Of a DNA stretch of 64,000 bases, positions 11,581 through 24,635 are shown piece after piece; positions within the stretch are counted from its first letter, which is position 1, and each line of letters opens with the position of its first letter. The position numbers and the translations under genes are program-made. This DNA is from Voacanga thouarsii (Eukaryota > Streptophyta > Magnoliopsida > Gentianales > Apocynaceae). The notes beneath the pieces were generated by a model. The model saw only the letters and a program-made list of their open reading frames with translations. It was not told the origin of the DNA and ran no database searches. The stretch lies in NCBI GenBank assembly GCA_026120185.1, contig JANUWF010001497.1, positions 1,104,501-1,168,500 on the forward strand. Direction: 5' to 3'.

Positions 11581-12886
11581 TTTTTATCTTGCATCAACAC
11601 AACTCCTAGGCCTTCTTTTGACGCATCAATGTATAAAGTGGAAGATTTCTCTTCTTTAGGCAAACTCAACACTAGTGTTTTTATGAGCCTCTTCTTTAGT
11701 TCTTAAAACTGTTCTCACACTTATCGCTCCATATGAATGGCATATTCTTATGCAAAAATCGAGTCAAAGGGACACAAGAGATGAAAATTCCTTAATAAAA
11801 TCGGTAATATCCTACTAATCTTAAGAAACTTTGATCTCCATGACATTTTATGGTTAATTCCATTAGGCAATAGCTTCTACTTTTTGCTGGATCTACTTTG
11901 ATTTATTCCTTTGTTATAACATGTCCCAAGAATGAAATAAAATCAACCAAAACTCACTTCTACTAAATTTAGCATAAAGTTAATACTTTCTTAACTTCTT
12001 CCATACTAATTTCAAATATTCTACATGCTTTTTTGGACTCTTAGAATATATCAAAATGCCGTCAATGAAAATTATAACAAATTTATCCAAATAATATCGA
12101 AAAATGTGATGTCAAAACCATGAAAGTTGTTGTGGGCATTCGTCAATTCAAATAGCATCACCACAAACTCATAGTGATCATATCGCGTGTTGAATGTAAT
12201 CTTCGTATATCTTCTTCACAGTTCTGTACTTGATAGTATCCTTTCCTCAAATCTAACTTCAAAGGATAAATCCATCATTGAAATTGATCAAACAACTCAT
12301 CTATAAATGAAATAGGGTACTTATTCTTATATGTTAAGTTATTTAACCCTCAACAGTCAATACACAATTGTATGATTCCATCATACTGAGCCACAGACAT
12401 ATTTACTTGCTTCAAGTTTTGAAATTTGTCTTCACGCTACTCAACCATCTATTGTGGTATATACTCAACTCGGAACACTATCATAAAAATATCCCAATCC
12501 TATTCCATTTTGCTCTGCTCCCATACTTCTTAGACTTGGGTCCACTAATCTCGTGCTGGCCCTCGTAAGTGAAAATTCACAAATTTGCCCATTCTCTTCT
12601 CGGAATACTACAGAGTGTGGAATATATCCTCCAAGCTTTCAAGCTAAAACTCAACTTTCTGATCTTGTTTAGCTTTTTCCAAGAAAAGAGGGGGTTGGAA
12701 TTTCAAGAATCTCTCTAATATTTCATTGTCTCCCCACGGTCCTTTCTTCTAAGTCAAGCTTTGTAATATCTCTGTTATTTTCCCAAAGATTTGATTAACA
12801 GAGACTTCCTCTATTTCTTCAACCTCAGTTGCATCCTCTTCAACATAAGCACTTCGTAGAGGGTTTACCATAGGATTAGCTCCCCT
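11581..12886 (-). pseudogene. Ty3/gypsy gag joined to RT/RNase H, internally deleted
   Basis: On the minus strand, gag-like sequence comes first (about 12880-12420; RFLKFQPPLFLEKAKQDQK near 12715). The reverse-transcriptase palm follows almost at once: KYPISFIDELFDQFQ near 12320, [19 protein letters not shown] near 12090-12035, and the start of RNase H (LYIDASKEGLGVVLMQDK near 11635-11585). Protease and the N-terminal half of RT are missing, so the element was deleted internally. The catalytic Asp pair is altered to Asp-Gly (FIDG where the family has IDD). Stops and frameshifts are frequent. The fragment is cut at 11580 by the copia LTR and meets a long gypsy LTR at 12887 that may be its own 5' LTR. 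Confidence 0.85.
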
Positions 12887-15781
12887 TGTAACAACCCACT
12901 AGTATATAACCCAAAGAGGGTCAGGGATGTTATCCCGTCTTGAGGACCAAAAGTCTTGATAACTAGGTAAGAGTAGAAAATGTAGTAAAATATAACACTT
13001 ATTACAAATCCTCAAAAACTTATATAATGTCTCAAAGCAAAACTAATAAAATACAAGTTCTTGAAAAGAAGATCATAAAAAATAAAGCATATGTCTTGGA
13101 CTCTAAGAACTTCCCATCTTATCTTAACCGGTACTTCTTGAAAACCATGATAGAGAAATGCGCGAGAAAGATTTCTTAGTAAGTCCTATGTATGCTCTTG
13201 GAATTTTAAAAACACATTCATGATGTAAGTTTGAATAGATCAGTATCGGTAAACATAAGGTTCTACAATCCAACTGTAGAAATACTAAGTGTTTTTAACA
13301 ATATAGTTTCAATAAACTTTACTAAGTGCACAACTCAAAACTAACAACAAATATCATTTGAAGTATAAACCATTCTTAATTTTCAAAAAGATAATTAGGT
13401 CATGAAATCTTACATCATAACCCAAATGTAACTATCAAAGAACCTTATTCCATGACGAAACACTGGGAAACATGCATCATAGTGTCATGAGGTGGTGATC
13501 AACCTACCAAGTGAGATGCTTCTCTATCTCTCACCCAAATTTACCAGTTGTTCAATTCCGAAAAACAGTCCTACTTAGAACTGATTGCTAACATGGACTA
13601 GCCTAACTCACTAGTACTATTGCCCTATTCAAAAAGAGTTCATTTTTTGGAGATGTCCACTAACTGGGAGGCTTATCCTATCATTCAAGAGCTAGTACTA
13701 ATAGCCTACCCTTATTGAGTACTCAACATAACCTGTCCTAGCTTGAGGACATTCTCAAACAAAAAATCTACAAATGAGCTCAAACGTGCATTCACAGATA
13801 AAAGCTGAAACTTGGTTAAATCCAAACTCAAGAAGATTCATTGCATTAATTTTCATAAAGCATGGTTGTTATACCAAATAAATGCCCATGCGATTTGGAG
13901 AGAAAATAATAAGTTTTGCATAAATTGTCTCTTCTAAAAAACGTGTGCAAGTTGAGCAGCACTATATCTCAAAAATAGTTTCGAGAAAATAAATTTAAGC
14001 AATTAATGAAAAAAAAATTATGCATCACAAGTCTTTTCTTGACTTCGCCTAATAAAAGATTACAAAATCTAAACTACGTCCTATCCTACTCATCATATTG
14101 AAGCACACTACAAAGGAGTCTCAATACTATACTATCCCCATCTTTTATGTATCAAGAACTACAATCAAACATCGTATTCATATCACAATAATTATACATT
14201 CACATTGTAACACCCCACAACTATAAGGTCCAAGTAGTTATGAATGTCGCCCCGTATGAATGACAAGGAGTCTTTATAATGATATAAATAATAAATAAAA
14301 TTTAAAGACTAAAAGACTTGCTATATTAATCTGATTACAACTTAGAACATAAGTCATATTTATAAGGTTCTAGTACATAACCTCCTGGATATAAACCCGA
14401 ATATTTAAAGAAGATAGTTCAAAAACATCTCTTGTTCCTCTATCGGGTCTTAGTTCTACACAAATTCAAGGTAACAAAAGGCTGCCTGAAAATTATAAGG
14501 AAAGTTGTGTGAGATAATATATCTCAATAAGTCCTGTAGTGTGTCATGTAAAATTTGTCAAAATTATTTTGATGACGCATGACAGGAATTTGTTCAAATG
14601 ATGATAAAAGTCATTGCTTTTTGTTTGTAGAAAATCATTTGTTCATTATTCATTTTGTCGAGAAAACGTGCCATTAAAATCTTGGCATTATATACAAAAT
14701 AAGTATTTAGTTCTTTGGACCATAAACCATTTAGTACTTCAAACATATTTTATTGTCCAAGGTCACATTGTGATCTCATTTGGAAGGAACATCGGTCCAA
14801 ACAATAATATTAAAATCAATCTATATGAATAACCCAACGCGTACGCTACAATTAAACATACGATAACCATTGTCATGGTTTGCCCTATGGCCCGGGCATC
14901 CCACTCCCATACTCTGTTCCCACTTTGAGTAAACGTATTGCTAGCTAAGGACGACTAAACATCAAATATTGGTACCCCGTGAAATAAGAGATCACAGTCT
15001 GGAGGTGGCCGCCAACCGGATAGCGTTCTCAAATCCATGTAGGTTAGTATAGGTGTAAAATCCATTTGAGTACTCAAGAATCACAAGGCAAAAAGCCAAA
15101 GATCAGTGCAATGTTCATTCAGGCTCAATACTTCATCCATTGACTTGTTGTTAAAATATTTCTTTTTTCGAAAATACATTCTAAATAATAAATTTGTTCC
15201 AAAGATTTAACAGTTGATAATAAATCCATGTTATGATTTCCACAACCGGATGTATGAAGATGAAATAATAATTTCTTGATAAAATTAATATAGAAATTCC
15301 AAATCATCCTGTCATAAGTGAATGATTTCTCAAAATGTAGCATGCATGAATATGGCATAATCATTTATGCTTCCAAAACCTTCATAGTATTTTAATAGAA
15401 TAAACTAGCATGCTTCATAATAATTTTCTCAAAAAAATATTTGATTGGAAATATTGCATAGATGTGGGGACTTACCTCAAGTCCATAGAAAACATTCTTA
15501 ATAGAAAACATTCTTAATTCTAGGTTCGAAATTTTGCATTTTCGCCTTCTGCGAAATCTATCACAGAATCAGACTCATATCAATTTTATATCATCCATAA
15601 CAAACATATATCTCACTATTCACAACCTTAAATTATCTTGCTTCCCTTTTCCTAGGTTTCCTAGATCATCTCTTACATCATTGTCACCAACAAACATCCT
15701 AGTAGTTAACATCATACACAATTAGCACATACTCAACATGTCACACATAAATATACAATGATATTGACTAATGGAAATAAT

Positions 15782-16219
15782 ATAAGCATTTGTTAGTTAC
15801 ACTAAAAATTCTGCATTTTTCCTATCATGTTATACTTTTGTATTTTAGCTATAACTTTTGATTTACAAGTCCGATTAACCTCAATTTCGAGCTAAAACAC
15901 TCCTAAAATTCTTGGCTACAAAATTTTGAAGTCCTTTTAGTTTGTTTATGAACTAGGAGAAAACTACTGGGAGAAAAACATCCCAAAATTTTTATGTAAT
16001 ATAAACATTTGTTAGTTACACTAAAAATTCTGCATTTTTTCCTATCATGGCATACTTTTGTATTTTAGCTATAACTTTTGATTTACAAGTCCGATTAACC
16101 TCAAATTTGAGTCAAAATGCTCCTAAGATTCTTGGCTACAAAATTTTGAAGTCTTTTTAGTTTGTTCCTGAACTAACAGAAAACTACTAGGAGCAAAACA
16201 TCCCAGAATTTTTATGTAA
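15782..16219. repeat. 219-bp tandem duplication inside a gypsy LTR
   Basis: ATAAGCATTTGTTAGTTACA at 15782 recurs as ATAAACATTTGTTAGTTACA at 16001, followed by closely matching sequence to about 16219 (including TTTTGATTTACAAGTCCGAT in both). It lies about 0.7 kb downstream of the LTR's TATA box. Confidence 0.9.
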
Positions 16220-16914
16220 TAAAACATTTTCTTGCTGAATTCATACTCCATCTATTCTAGCTTCATTTTACTACTTACATATCATTTGATTCACTTCAAT
16301 ACTCATGTTAACATCATTAAACCATTCTAATTATAGTTATGATGAAAGCAGAAAATTCACATAATCATCACAACTAAAACCGACAGCTTAGAATAATAAC
16401 TATCAAGCTTTGATTTTATTTAACAACCACAACTTCTTTCATTCATTTTCTTTCTTCCTTCATTTAGTTGTTATTCCAGCCATGAGAAACTTTCCAAAAA
16501 CACTTCCAAGACATCATCAAATAGCATAAAATCACACCAAATCAATTCACAAGTTCATCACTATATAAATCTCCAACAAAACTACATCACAACAATTTTA
16601 GCATATCAAGTAGCATAAATTTATTCAAGTATTCATAATTCATTTTTAAACATACATCATAACAACCTATATTATACATAGAATAAGTAAGTTTATCTTA
16701 AGAACAACAAGATTTTACTTTTCCAAATAAATTAGCTAATTTGCTAATTTTCTCATTTTCTTGTTATTCTTTTCTCTCTATTTCTTTTTCTTTTCTCCTT
16801 TTTCATTTTTTCTCTTCTTCTCTATGTTTTGCCCCCCCGCCCCGAGCCGCCCCCCCTCTCTCTCTCTTGTTCTTCCTTTAATTTTCCCAACCTTATATTC
16901 TATCTTTGCTTCCT

Positions 16915-16924
16915 CTATTTATAG
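16915..16924 (-). promoter_or_regulatory. TATA box of the 14206-17652 LTR
   Basis: Plus-strand CTATTTATAG, reading CTATAAATAG on the minus strand. It is preceded in LTR orientation by about 730 bp of U3 and followed by a purine-rich leader, as in plant LTR promoters. Confidence 0.55.
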
Positions 16925-17264
16925 GCATTAGGGAAGCTTATGTTAGAAGCTATAATTGATGATTTGGCAACTCAAGAAAAGTATAGAAGATGACTCATCA
17001 TTTTGTAGAAACTTTTAGAAGAGTATGGAGACTTTTAGAGCTTACTAGAAAATTTTAGAGCATTTTAGAAATTTATGGAAAGTTATATAAAGTAATATAG
17101 TTTTAAAATATAACATAGTATAATAATATATTACTAAGAACTATTATGAATACTAAGAATAATAGTAACGAAATAAGACTAAGAACTATTATAAATACTA
17201 ATAATGCTATATAAAAATATAATACTAAGAATCATTATGAATACTAATAAGAGTAGTAACGAAA

Positions 17265-17304
17265 TACTACTACTACTACTACTACTAATAATAATAATAA
17301 TAAT
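17265..17304. repeat. (TAC)n(TAA)n microsatellite
   Basis: A compound trinucleotide run in the AT-rich U3 of the gypsy LTR. Confidence 0.9.
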
Positions 17305-19099
17305 CCATATAGATAGTAATATAATATTTATTTATAGAGCTAATATTGTTATTAAATTCTATAATCAAGGATTAAAAAATAGATGGAATATTGCTTATAA
17401 AAAATAAGATTTTAGAAAATATAATTTTTTTGAGAAATATATGTATATTTGTTATGAAATATACTAATAGTATTTAATAATAGGCACTTAAAACAACTTC
17501 ATCTATCTATTTAAATCAAATATCTTATTTATTCAATATTATCCAAAAAAATCAGAATTCATCAAGAAGGCAAACACAAAAAACAACATAATAAGAAGAA
17601 CATTTTAATGCATACTATTTACTGATGCTACTCACAAAGAAAGGGTATTACACATGTGATATAGGCTCCGTTATAAATACTCTAACATGACTACTAGAGC
17701 ATACTCGTCTAAGCTATAAGCACAACATAACTCAAATCATATGTATTAACCATACATCCACAATTAGATTCCTTCCATGTCATAATCATCCTAGTACTCA
17801 TACAAATTCTAGTATTTTCCCCCTATAACAACACTTCATAAGCATATCTCAAAGCCTTAAACATTACACTTTAACATGATCACCAATATGCACTCACTTA
17901 AGCCATTTGTACCAAACAATTCAAATCACGAGGAAAAGTACAAGGGTAATATAAATCTCAAAGCGATCAACTAGAAGATAAATGCTCGCAACATACAAAA
18001 GTATGGTCTTTATAGTTATAAGATCTAACATGCCTAATCATCACCTTCAATATACTTATCAAAACAAAGTAAATCACATGATTCATGCTTAAGAGAGAAA
18101 CAAAACAAGATCTTTACTCTACTCATATACACGTGCATTAGACCTACAAGGTTCGAGAGTACTACAATATACAAAATAACCACAGGATTAGAAGAGAAAA
18201 TAGGGAATCTGAGAGTTACTTGTAGTGGGGAGTTGGTTTGGTTTGGCTTTGAGAGATCCGAGAGTTTTCTGCTTTTGAAGAGGTTGCATGTGCTTCATTT
18301 TAGTAAGAGTAATCTATGATGGTGAAGAGAAGAAGAGGAAATCGAGAGAATGCATGTTTTGGTTTGTTTAGAGAGAAGAAGAAGAAGAGAGAGAGATAAA
18401 TCCAAAAATGATAGAGAGAAATGTTAGTACCTTTGAGAGAGAAAGAAAGATGGAGCCGAAATAATGAAGATGGGGCTCCGTTCTCTAGTAGGGATGAGAA
18501 AGGAAAAGAGAAAGGGAGTGTCAACCTTGAGAAAAAATATGGTGTGTTCGGCCTATTTGAGAAGAAGAGAGAAGAATAGAAGAAAAAGGAGAAGGTTGAG
18601 AGCAATAAAGGGTGAAGAGGTTTGTGCTTTGATTGTTAAGAGAAAAATGATCTTGTTGAGTGAGGAGGATATTTTGGTTTTGTTGGGATTTAGGGAGGCC
18701 GATTGGCCTTGTAGTCTGTGTCTGTTTCAGTTCAGATGGAGAAGAGATGAGAAGAAAGAGTTGAAAGCTTTTCTCTTTGTGAAAAGTGATTGTTCTTAGC
18801 TACTTAAGGGAGTGAGACCAAGAGCTTTTGGTGGGTGTAAGTGCTTTTGGTTTTGGTATGTTAGTAAGAGAGTGGCCAAATGGCTTTGGGTATTTGGTGA
18901 GTATGTATTTCGTGCGAGAGGAGGGAAAATGGGGGAGATGGATTTGAACTTTGGATAAGACATAAATTAAGTATTATTCCTTAGTCGAAGAAGGAACATA
19001 CCAAACAAGGATACTTTAAGAATAGGAAAGAGAATATCTTACCTTTGCTCTAACATGGAAGTTTCCCCTCTCTTGGTTTCTCCTTTTATAGGAACCTAA

Positions 19100-19990
19100 A
19101 GAAGAGCATGTTGCTCAGGAGGCCAAGAGGAAATTGAGGTGTCGGGGTCGAAAAAATAAGTTGACAGCCCAAAAACCATTGGCAGCATTCGAGAAGAGAT
19201 TAGCATGGGTCGAGCTAGTCGTGGCAAGCCATCATGACCATATAGAGGAACTAGACTAACACATGATGCAACTTAATAGGGATGAGTTGCAGGAGGGTAT
19301 ACAAGGGGAACTCAATGAGACTGTCGATGGTTTGCTCAAGGGAAACGCTGCTATTCAACTCATGGTCAAGATTCTCCAACAAGAGGTTGCTAAGCTCAAG
19401 GGTAAGCTTGAGCAATGCAAGGCACAACTAGCAAGGGGCGCTAACATGTATACTAGGGAGCCATCTTATGTTCAAGAATAATTCCACCGTCTAAGAGCCG
19501 AACTAAATGCTTGCAAGTCTCAAATGGCAATAGGTGCTATTGTGACTGAACCAAGGCTTGAAGTGCTGAGGCTAAAGGCTTATGGTGAAACGAGGAAGGC
19601 ACGTGACATAGAAAACTTTCTCTACTGGTTCAAATGATACTTCGACGCCCTTAGCGTGTTTGATGATACCATGAAGCTACGCACCACCTCGTTTTACTTG
19701 AAGGACACTGTACACGTGTGGTGAAGTTTTATCATCTCTAACTTAGAAACGACCACATTCGGGAGTATGTACGAGAATTCTTGGAGCTTATGATAGATAT
19801 ACCTAACATGGCCCCAAAGGAGGCCTTGTTCACGTTTATGGACAGCTTAAGCTATTAGGCTAAGCTTAGCTTCAACAACGAGGCGTTCAGGACATCACTT
19901 AAGCCATAGCTGTTACCGATTCCTTTCGGTAGGTTTATAGGGGAAAAGAGAGTCACTTATAGGAAATGATGGCCGAAACTAGGGAGTGAT
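19100..19990 (+). pseudogene. Ty3/gypsy gag fragment (chromovirus type)
   Basis: Plus-strand gag remnant without LTRs or pol. It opens with a charged helical segment (LAAFEKRLAWVELVVASHH near 19177, and a coiled-coil-like 19263-19480 with VAKLKGKLEQCKAQL). The capsid-like part follows: RLKAYGETRKARDIENFLYW near 19571, FDALSVFDDTMK near 19640, EYVREFLELMIDIPNMAPKE near 19764. Stops interrupt at 19479 and 19636, and a further stop or frame change occurs near 19720. The order matches gag of chromoviruses of the Reina/CRM kind. It abuts the truncated end of the LTR that starts at 12887, on the opposite strand, so it is a separate fragment. Confidence 0.65.
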
Positions 19991-20488
19991 TAGCCTTTGT
20001 CTTCTGAGTTTTTGGTGCTCAATTAGGAAGGTAATTTTAGGATTTAAATTTAAATTATAGAGAAAGAAAAAGAAAAAGGTGGCTAGCATTGGGAAGGAGT
20101 ATAATCTTGCCAATCTTATAGCTATAGCCAACTGCTATAGAAAGAATAAGAGAACTATGGTAAGTAAAAAAAAAAAAAAAAGGAGATATAAGGTATGGAG
20201 ATAATTTAGGGAATTCAAAATTCAAACTTTTAGAGAAAAAGAAAGTTCGAATAGCTTTGGTAAGAGAGATTAGTTCTATAATTTTTATTACCGAACTGGC
20301 ATTCAATCAAAAGGTGAGGGGAGATGTGGCCGGCTGCAATGTTAGGGAACTAGTATATGGAAAATATATGAAAGTAAAAAGGCTTATCTTCATGAAATCC
20401 TCCATGATAGAATATTCTCTTTTTCCAATGATGGAAATGGCTGCTAAGTAGTAAAACTGGCCAAGAAAAGGAAAAAAAGACTAAAATA
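19991..20488. other. No gene recognised
   Basis: Low-complexity A/G-rich sequence, including a run of 18 A near 20166. The open stretches here lack domains. Confidence 0.4.
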
Positions 20489-20774
20489 CTCCCTCCGTCC
20501 CATTAAAATTGGCAGTGGTTGACTTGGCACGATATTTTATGCAAAAGTAAAAATTAAAATATAATATAATATAATATAATATAATAAAAATAAAAAATAT
20601 GTGGGTCCCATAATACTTTATGTTAAATCTAAGAATATAAATATAATATATGTGGGGTATATTGATTATTTTATAATAAATTGTATAGTAAAAACTTTCC
20701 TTTTAAGGAAAGTGTTAAATTTAATGAGACATCCCAAAATAGTAAGTAGGTCAATTTTAATGGGACGGAGGGAG
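20489..20774. mobile_element. Stowaway-type MITE
   Basis: A 286-bp element with 23-bp perfect terminal inverted repeats starting CTCCCTCCGTCCC, flanked by TA on both sides (20487-20488 and 20775-20776). It is AT-rich inside with an (AATAT)n-like stretch and no coding sequence. These are the hallmarks of non-autonomous Tc1/mariner (Stowaway) elements. Confidence 0.93.
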
Positions 20775-20972
20775 TATTAAATTTATGCAGGAGGTAGCAT
20801 TCGAGTTCTGATTCTTAGACTAGATTCATAACACTTTATCCATCACATCACAATACTCTTATGTTTCCTTAAACACACAAAAATCCTTATCTCTTAATCC
20901 CATACTTAGCCTTTTTTTATAAAAGCTTAAACACACAAATAAATATAACCTAGTTTTATGCAATATAAAAAA

Positions 20973-21158
20973 TTAAGTTACACTAAGGCATATATTCTCA
21001 AGCATATAAAACACGCATGCACAAAAATAATGCAATGCATGCCCTTTCTTTATTTCTGGGAGTAGCTTGGGATGGGGTTTTATACCTCTTGTGGGTTGTT
21101 CCACCGTAGAAGCTCTGTTAGTGTGCGTCACAGAATGTGTCTTCGGAGGCATCTTCAT
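20973..21158 (-). pseudogene. Possible gag N-terminus of a gypsy element
   Basis: MKMPPKTHSVTHTNRASTVE on the minus strand is a short basic start similar in style to chromovirus gag N-termini. It lies downstream (minus strand) of the primer-binding site at 21975-21995. It ends without a recognisable capsid domain, so the assignment rests on position and composition. Confidence 0.3.
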
Positions 21159-21484
21159 ATCACAAATATAGTAATTGTATCTTCTCTATGCTAAATATGT
21201 TCTTATATATGCATGCTATATGTTCATGTCATGTAATTATATCAAGCTAATCATAAACGCAAGTACTCATATAAATACTTCAAATATACTAGCAAACATA
21301 AATTTCATATATGTAATCACAATAAATAATGACAAGGAGTCATAACAAAGCATTATAAAGGATATTCATAAACATTGATTTAAAATAAACACATAAACAA
21401 AGAATAAATACTCAAACTTCTCTCAAATTCCCAAATCTTCTTAATACTTCCCAAAGCTTACTCATCCTAATAAGACGTATTATC

Positions 21485-21904
21485 CTAAATAACAAAAATA
21501 TATAGGTCTTCTCTCTCGTAGGGGTTCTTTTGCTCTTCCTCCGAATCCTCGATAAGGTCTAAAATCTCAAAGTCTTCGGAAGCATTGCTAGTGTCACCGT
21601 TGAAGTTTGCAATCCTTATCTTCTTCCTAGGTTTGTCAGCTTCAGGCTCCTCAAATTCAAGCTTTCTTGGGCCTTCACCCTTAATCTCAGGCACCAACTT
21701 GAGCTCCGACTCGAGTTCTATCTCAAGTTCTTTTTCTATTTCAAGCTTAAAGTCTATAGAATCATCAGTCTCGTAAATGTTGGGGATAAGTTGTAAAGTC
21801 TCTGAAGATGAATCTAAATCTGACGATTCTGGATCAATCACTACAAGTCTTGAAAGGATAAGAATCTTATGAGCAGTTTGCCTCATATGCACCATCCTAC
21901 ACAA
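21485..21904 (-). CDS. Acidic 139-residue ORF in gypsy leader region
   Basis: Open from ATG at 21904 to a stop at 21485. The middle is rich in Glu and Asp (EIEKELEIELESELKLVPEI), followed by a short basic motif (KPRKKIRIANF) and another acidic tail. No known domain is seen. It begins about 90 bp past the primer-binding site of the gypsy 5' LTR, so it probably belongs to the leader or gag region of that element. It is unbroken, unlike most ORFs here. It could be a short accessory ORF, the start of a degenerate gag, or a low-complexity chance ORF. Confidence 0.35.
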   Translation of the reverse strand: MCRMVHMRQTAHKILILSRLVVIDPESSDLDSSSETLQLIPNIYETDDSIDFKLEIEKELEIELESELKLVPEIKGEGPRKLEFEEPEADKPRKKIRIANFNGDTSNASEDFEILDLIEDSEEEQKNPYEREDLYIFVI

Positions 21905-21974
21905 GACACAATTCCACTTAGTATAAATCTAGAATCTATTCTATTAATCTAAGGATAATCCATCCTAATGCTTA

Positions 21975-21995
21975 ACCTAGTGTTTTGATACTAAT
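21975..21995 (-). promoter_or_regulatory. Primer-binding site of the gypsy 5' LTR (degenerate)
   Basis: Immediately after the LTR end on the minus strand the sequence reads ATTAGTATCAAAACACTAGG. It is close to the TGGTATCAGAGC site that pairs with plant initiator Met-tRNA. This shows the LTR starting at 21996 is a 5' LTR in minus orientation. Confidence 0.6.
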
Positions 21996-24635
21996 TGTAA
22001 TACCCCACAATCATAGAATCTGGTGGTTTGGGGATGTCGCCCTATCTAAATGATAAGGAGTCTTTATAACGAAATTCTGAAAATGTAAATAAACTCTAAA
22101 ATATAACTATTACATAGCTTTCAAAATAAAAAAATCAATTCCTAGAATAAATAATATCTTAAATAAAATCTCAAATAAACATCCATAAAAATAAATTTCG
22201 GCTACAAAATATATAGTCCCAATAAAAACATCAACGTAAATCTTTAGTCTTGCTCTTAAGCAATTTCTCTTGTAAAGCATGAATAAAATTCTGTGAGATG
22301 AAATCTTTGTTGAAATGCATGCCCTCTTAGACTAGGTTTCTGATGTAGTTTTGACTTGTATTAATAAAAGTATTTTTTCTCAGAATTTGTTTGTGAAATC
22401 TTCTTTATATTTGTGTGCGATTTTATTTGGAAAAGACCCATTGTGTTTAAATAAATGGTTCATGTGAATGGAAGTCTTTTACAATAAGGTATGGGCCATG
22501 GGATACTTAATACATAAACTGTTGTTCTTAACCAGATGATGAGAATGAGCATCTCATCATGGCAATGTTATTGTGTTATGAACTCTAAATAGGGAATGAC
22601 TTACATTTAGCCAATGAGTAGTCTACTTATCTCATAACACAAGTGTATTTCGAATACGTTGAGCATGACCTGTAGTAGTGATTTCTAAAAAAACTATGTG
22701 ATAAAAATCCAAACTATTACTGCTATAGCGTGAACTTGTACTCTACAACTTGAGTATAAGTTGGTGGTCTGACGAAGTTGGAAGCGTATGCTTTGATATA
22801 CTATAGTTGAGGTTCTTGAGAAGAACCGATATATTTGTATGTTAGGTATATGTGACTAGTTAGTCAAGATAGACTTATATAAGATAATGTCTACACTATA
22901 TCTCTCCTTGTGGTTATCTGAATAATCTAATTATCTAGGGTCCTAGGGAACATGACTTGGATATTGGCTTTTGGGTAGCTCCTTTAGAAAGCGAAAATAT
23001 TGCAAGAAGTCGTAAATTATTAGACAACAAGCCTAAGGATGGTAGATGTCTTTTAGAGAGGTGTTAGTAAGTAACATCCCTCATTTTCTTCTTGTCGCAG
23101 TAGGCCAGCTCAAGTAGGATGTCGCCCTGTCTGAATCCTCAGACTAGGGGTCTTTATAATGATATAAATTTAAAGCACGCAAGTACAAGTCAAAGCTTAA
23201 GTAAATACATGAAACATACTCTTTCATTATAAATACAAGAGTGGTGATAGATACATCATCAGGGTTCCCAAAATATACTAGTCAAAGTAGTCTCATCATC
23301 CATGCACAATGATCTTGCTAAAAGATTTGCTAACTAGCACTAGATGGCAAAGTTCGGGTAGTACCGTCGCTAGTCTTCAGCTCTAATCCCTAAAATAGAA
23401 AAGACAAACACACGTGTGAGTGGTATACTCAGTGAGTCTCGTGTGTGCTAGTGTTTTACTCAGAAGAGAAAGACATTTTTTAATTTCTTTATTGAAATAA
23501 ATTTTGTGTCAGGAAAACAGTACTATTTTATAATTTTGGTTCAATCTGTCATGTACATTCGAAAAAAACAGTGGCTTCTAAACACATGGCCCCTAATTCA
23601 TTAAATGCGGATTCTTCCCCAATTGGAAGTGCGACCCGCGTGCAAAGTTTAAGGAACTTCGCCTTCGGCTACACAGTCTCTTGTGCCAGGGACTGCGCCT
23701 TACAGCACGTCACCCGTGATATGCCGGTGTACCTCACTGTGCACTCAGGGATCTTTTACTTGCTACCATAAGCCAGGGGTCTCAATCCTGACGTCAATCA
23801 CCATCGAGGTGGCAAGGGATTGAACACACCGAGTGTCCCCGCTCGGTCTCATGTGAACAACCCACCATCACAATCAATAGGCAATTACCGGGCTCACAAC
23901 GGCTAGCCAGGGATGGCTAATTTCATTGTCCTGTTACCCCATTCGGAGTAAGATAAGCCCAATAACTGGGCCAGGTTATTTGGGTTCATCTAGCTCTAAC
24001 GAAGGCTAGTACAAAGGTCAAAGCCCTTGTTGAGTACTCAACGTCACCACTGATTCACATATTCAATATACTCCTTTGAATGGAGTTTGCTCTTCCCGAA
24101 GGGAAATTCAAAACAACTCATTCTTGGGGCCAAACATCATTTTATAAAAATTTTACATCACCCGAGTGGGTATTTTCAAGAGCTAGCAAAATTGTATAAA
24201 TTTCATCTCGGAAGCCATTAAGCATAAAGAAAGTTTATTTTAAGCATAAAAAAAGCTCATTGAAAACATTTCGTTCATTTCGAAAGTCTTTAAGCATAAA
24301 GGAAGTTCATTGAAACATTTAGTATATATCTATTAGATTGGACTAATAGGCTTCAATCATATCAAGAAGACATAGTTTATATCAGAGAAACATTAAACTT
24401 TGTCAGAAAAACACATAGCAAATAGTAGTTTTAAAATCAAGGGACTTACCTTGTATAATAAGTCGAAGTTGCACTTGTATAGACCTAAAAGGTGTTCTCT
24501 CGACTTGATTCACCTACACCATTGGTATTTCCCTTTGTCATTACTCAATGATTTCAAATACTTAATGGTTTGATTAAGGTTTCTATAATCTTTCTAAAGA
24601 AATAAATGAATTAACGCTTTTAATGGTTTTCCTGG

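Larger units (their letters stand above)
14206..17652 (-). mobile_element. Gypsy solo LTR inserted in a related LTR
   Basis: Begins TGTAACACCCC at 14206 and ends GGTATTACA at 17652, about 3.4 kb with no polyprotein and no primer-binding site next to its 3' end, so it is a solo LTR. CACAT precedes it (14201-14205) and recurs at 17651-17655, overlapping the last two bases. That fits a 5-bp TSD that lost one CA. A minus-strand TATA box lies at 16915-16924. The long length and TGTAA start fit Tekay/Del-type chromoviruses. Confidence 0.75.
12887..19095 (-). repeat. Long gypsy LTR (chromovirus type), split by a second LTR
   Basis: Starts TGTAACAACCCA at 12887. The first piece is 12887-14205 and the second is 17653 to about 19095, where a minus-strand TATA-like CCTATAAAAG (near 19085) is the last recognisable part. 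Shared landmarks with the other long gypsy LTRs are the opening TGTAAC..CCC, the phrase around GGTCTTGAT/TCTTTATAA, and the CTCTTACCT/ATCTTACCTT site before the TATA box. The two pieces total about 2.8 kb; roughly 0.65 kb of U3 expected beyond the TATA is missing. Purine-rich low-complexity sequence fills 18200-18800. Confidence 0.55.

Noticed and set aside
18300..18799. Overlapping ORFs on both strands, one Phe/Ser-rich and one Arg/Lys-rich
   Set aside because: Mirror products of a purine-rich low-complexity LTR leader.
21860..21904. MVHMRQTAHK considered as a histone H3-like start
   Set aside because: The similarity covers only a few residues and the rest is acidic low-complexity sequence after a retroelement primer-binding site.
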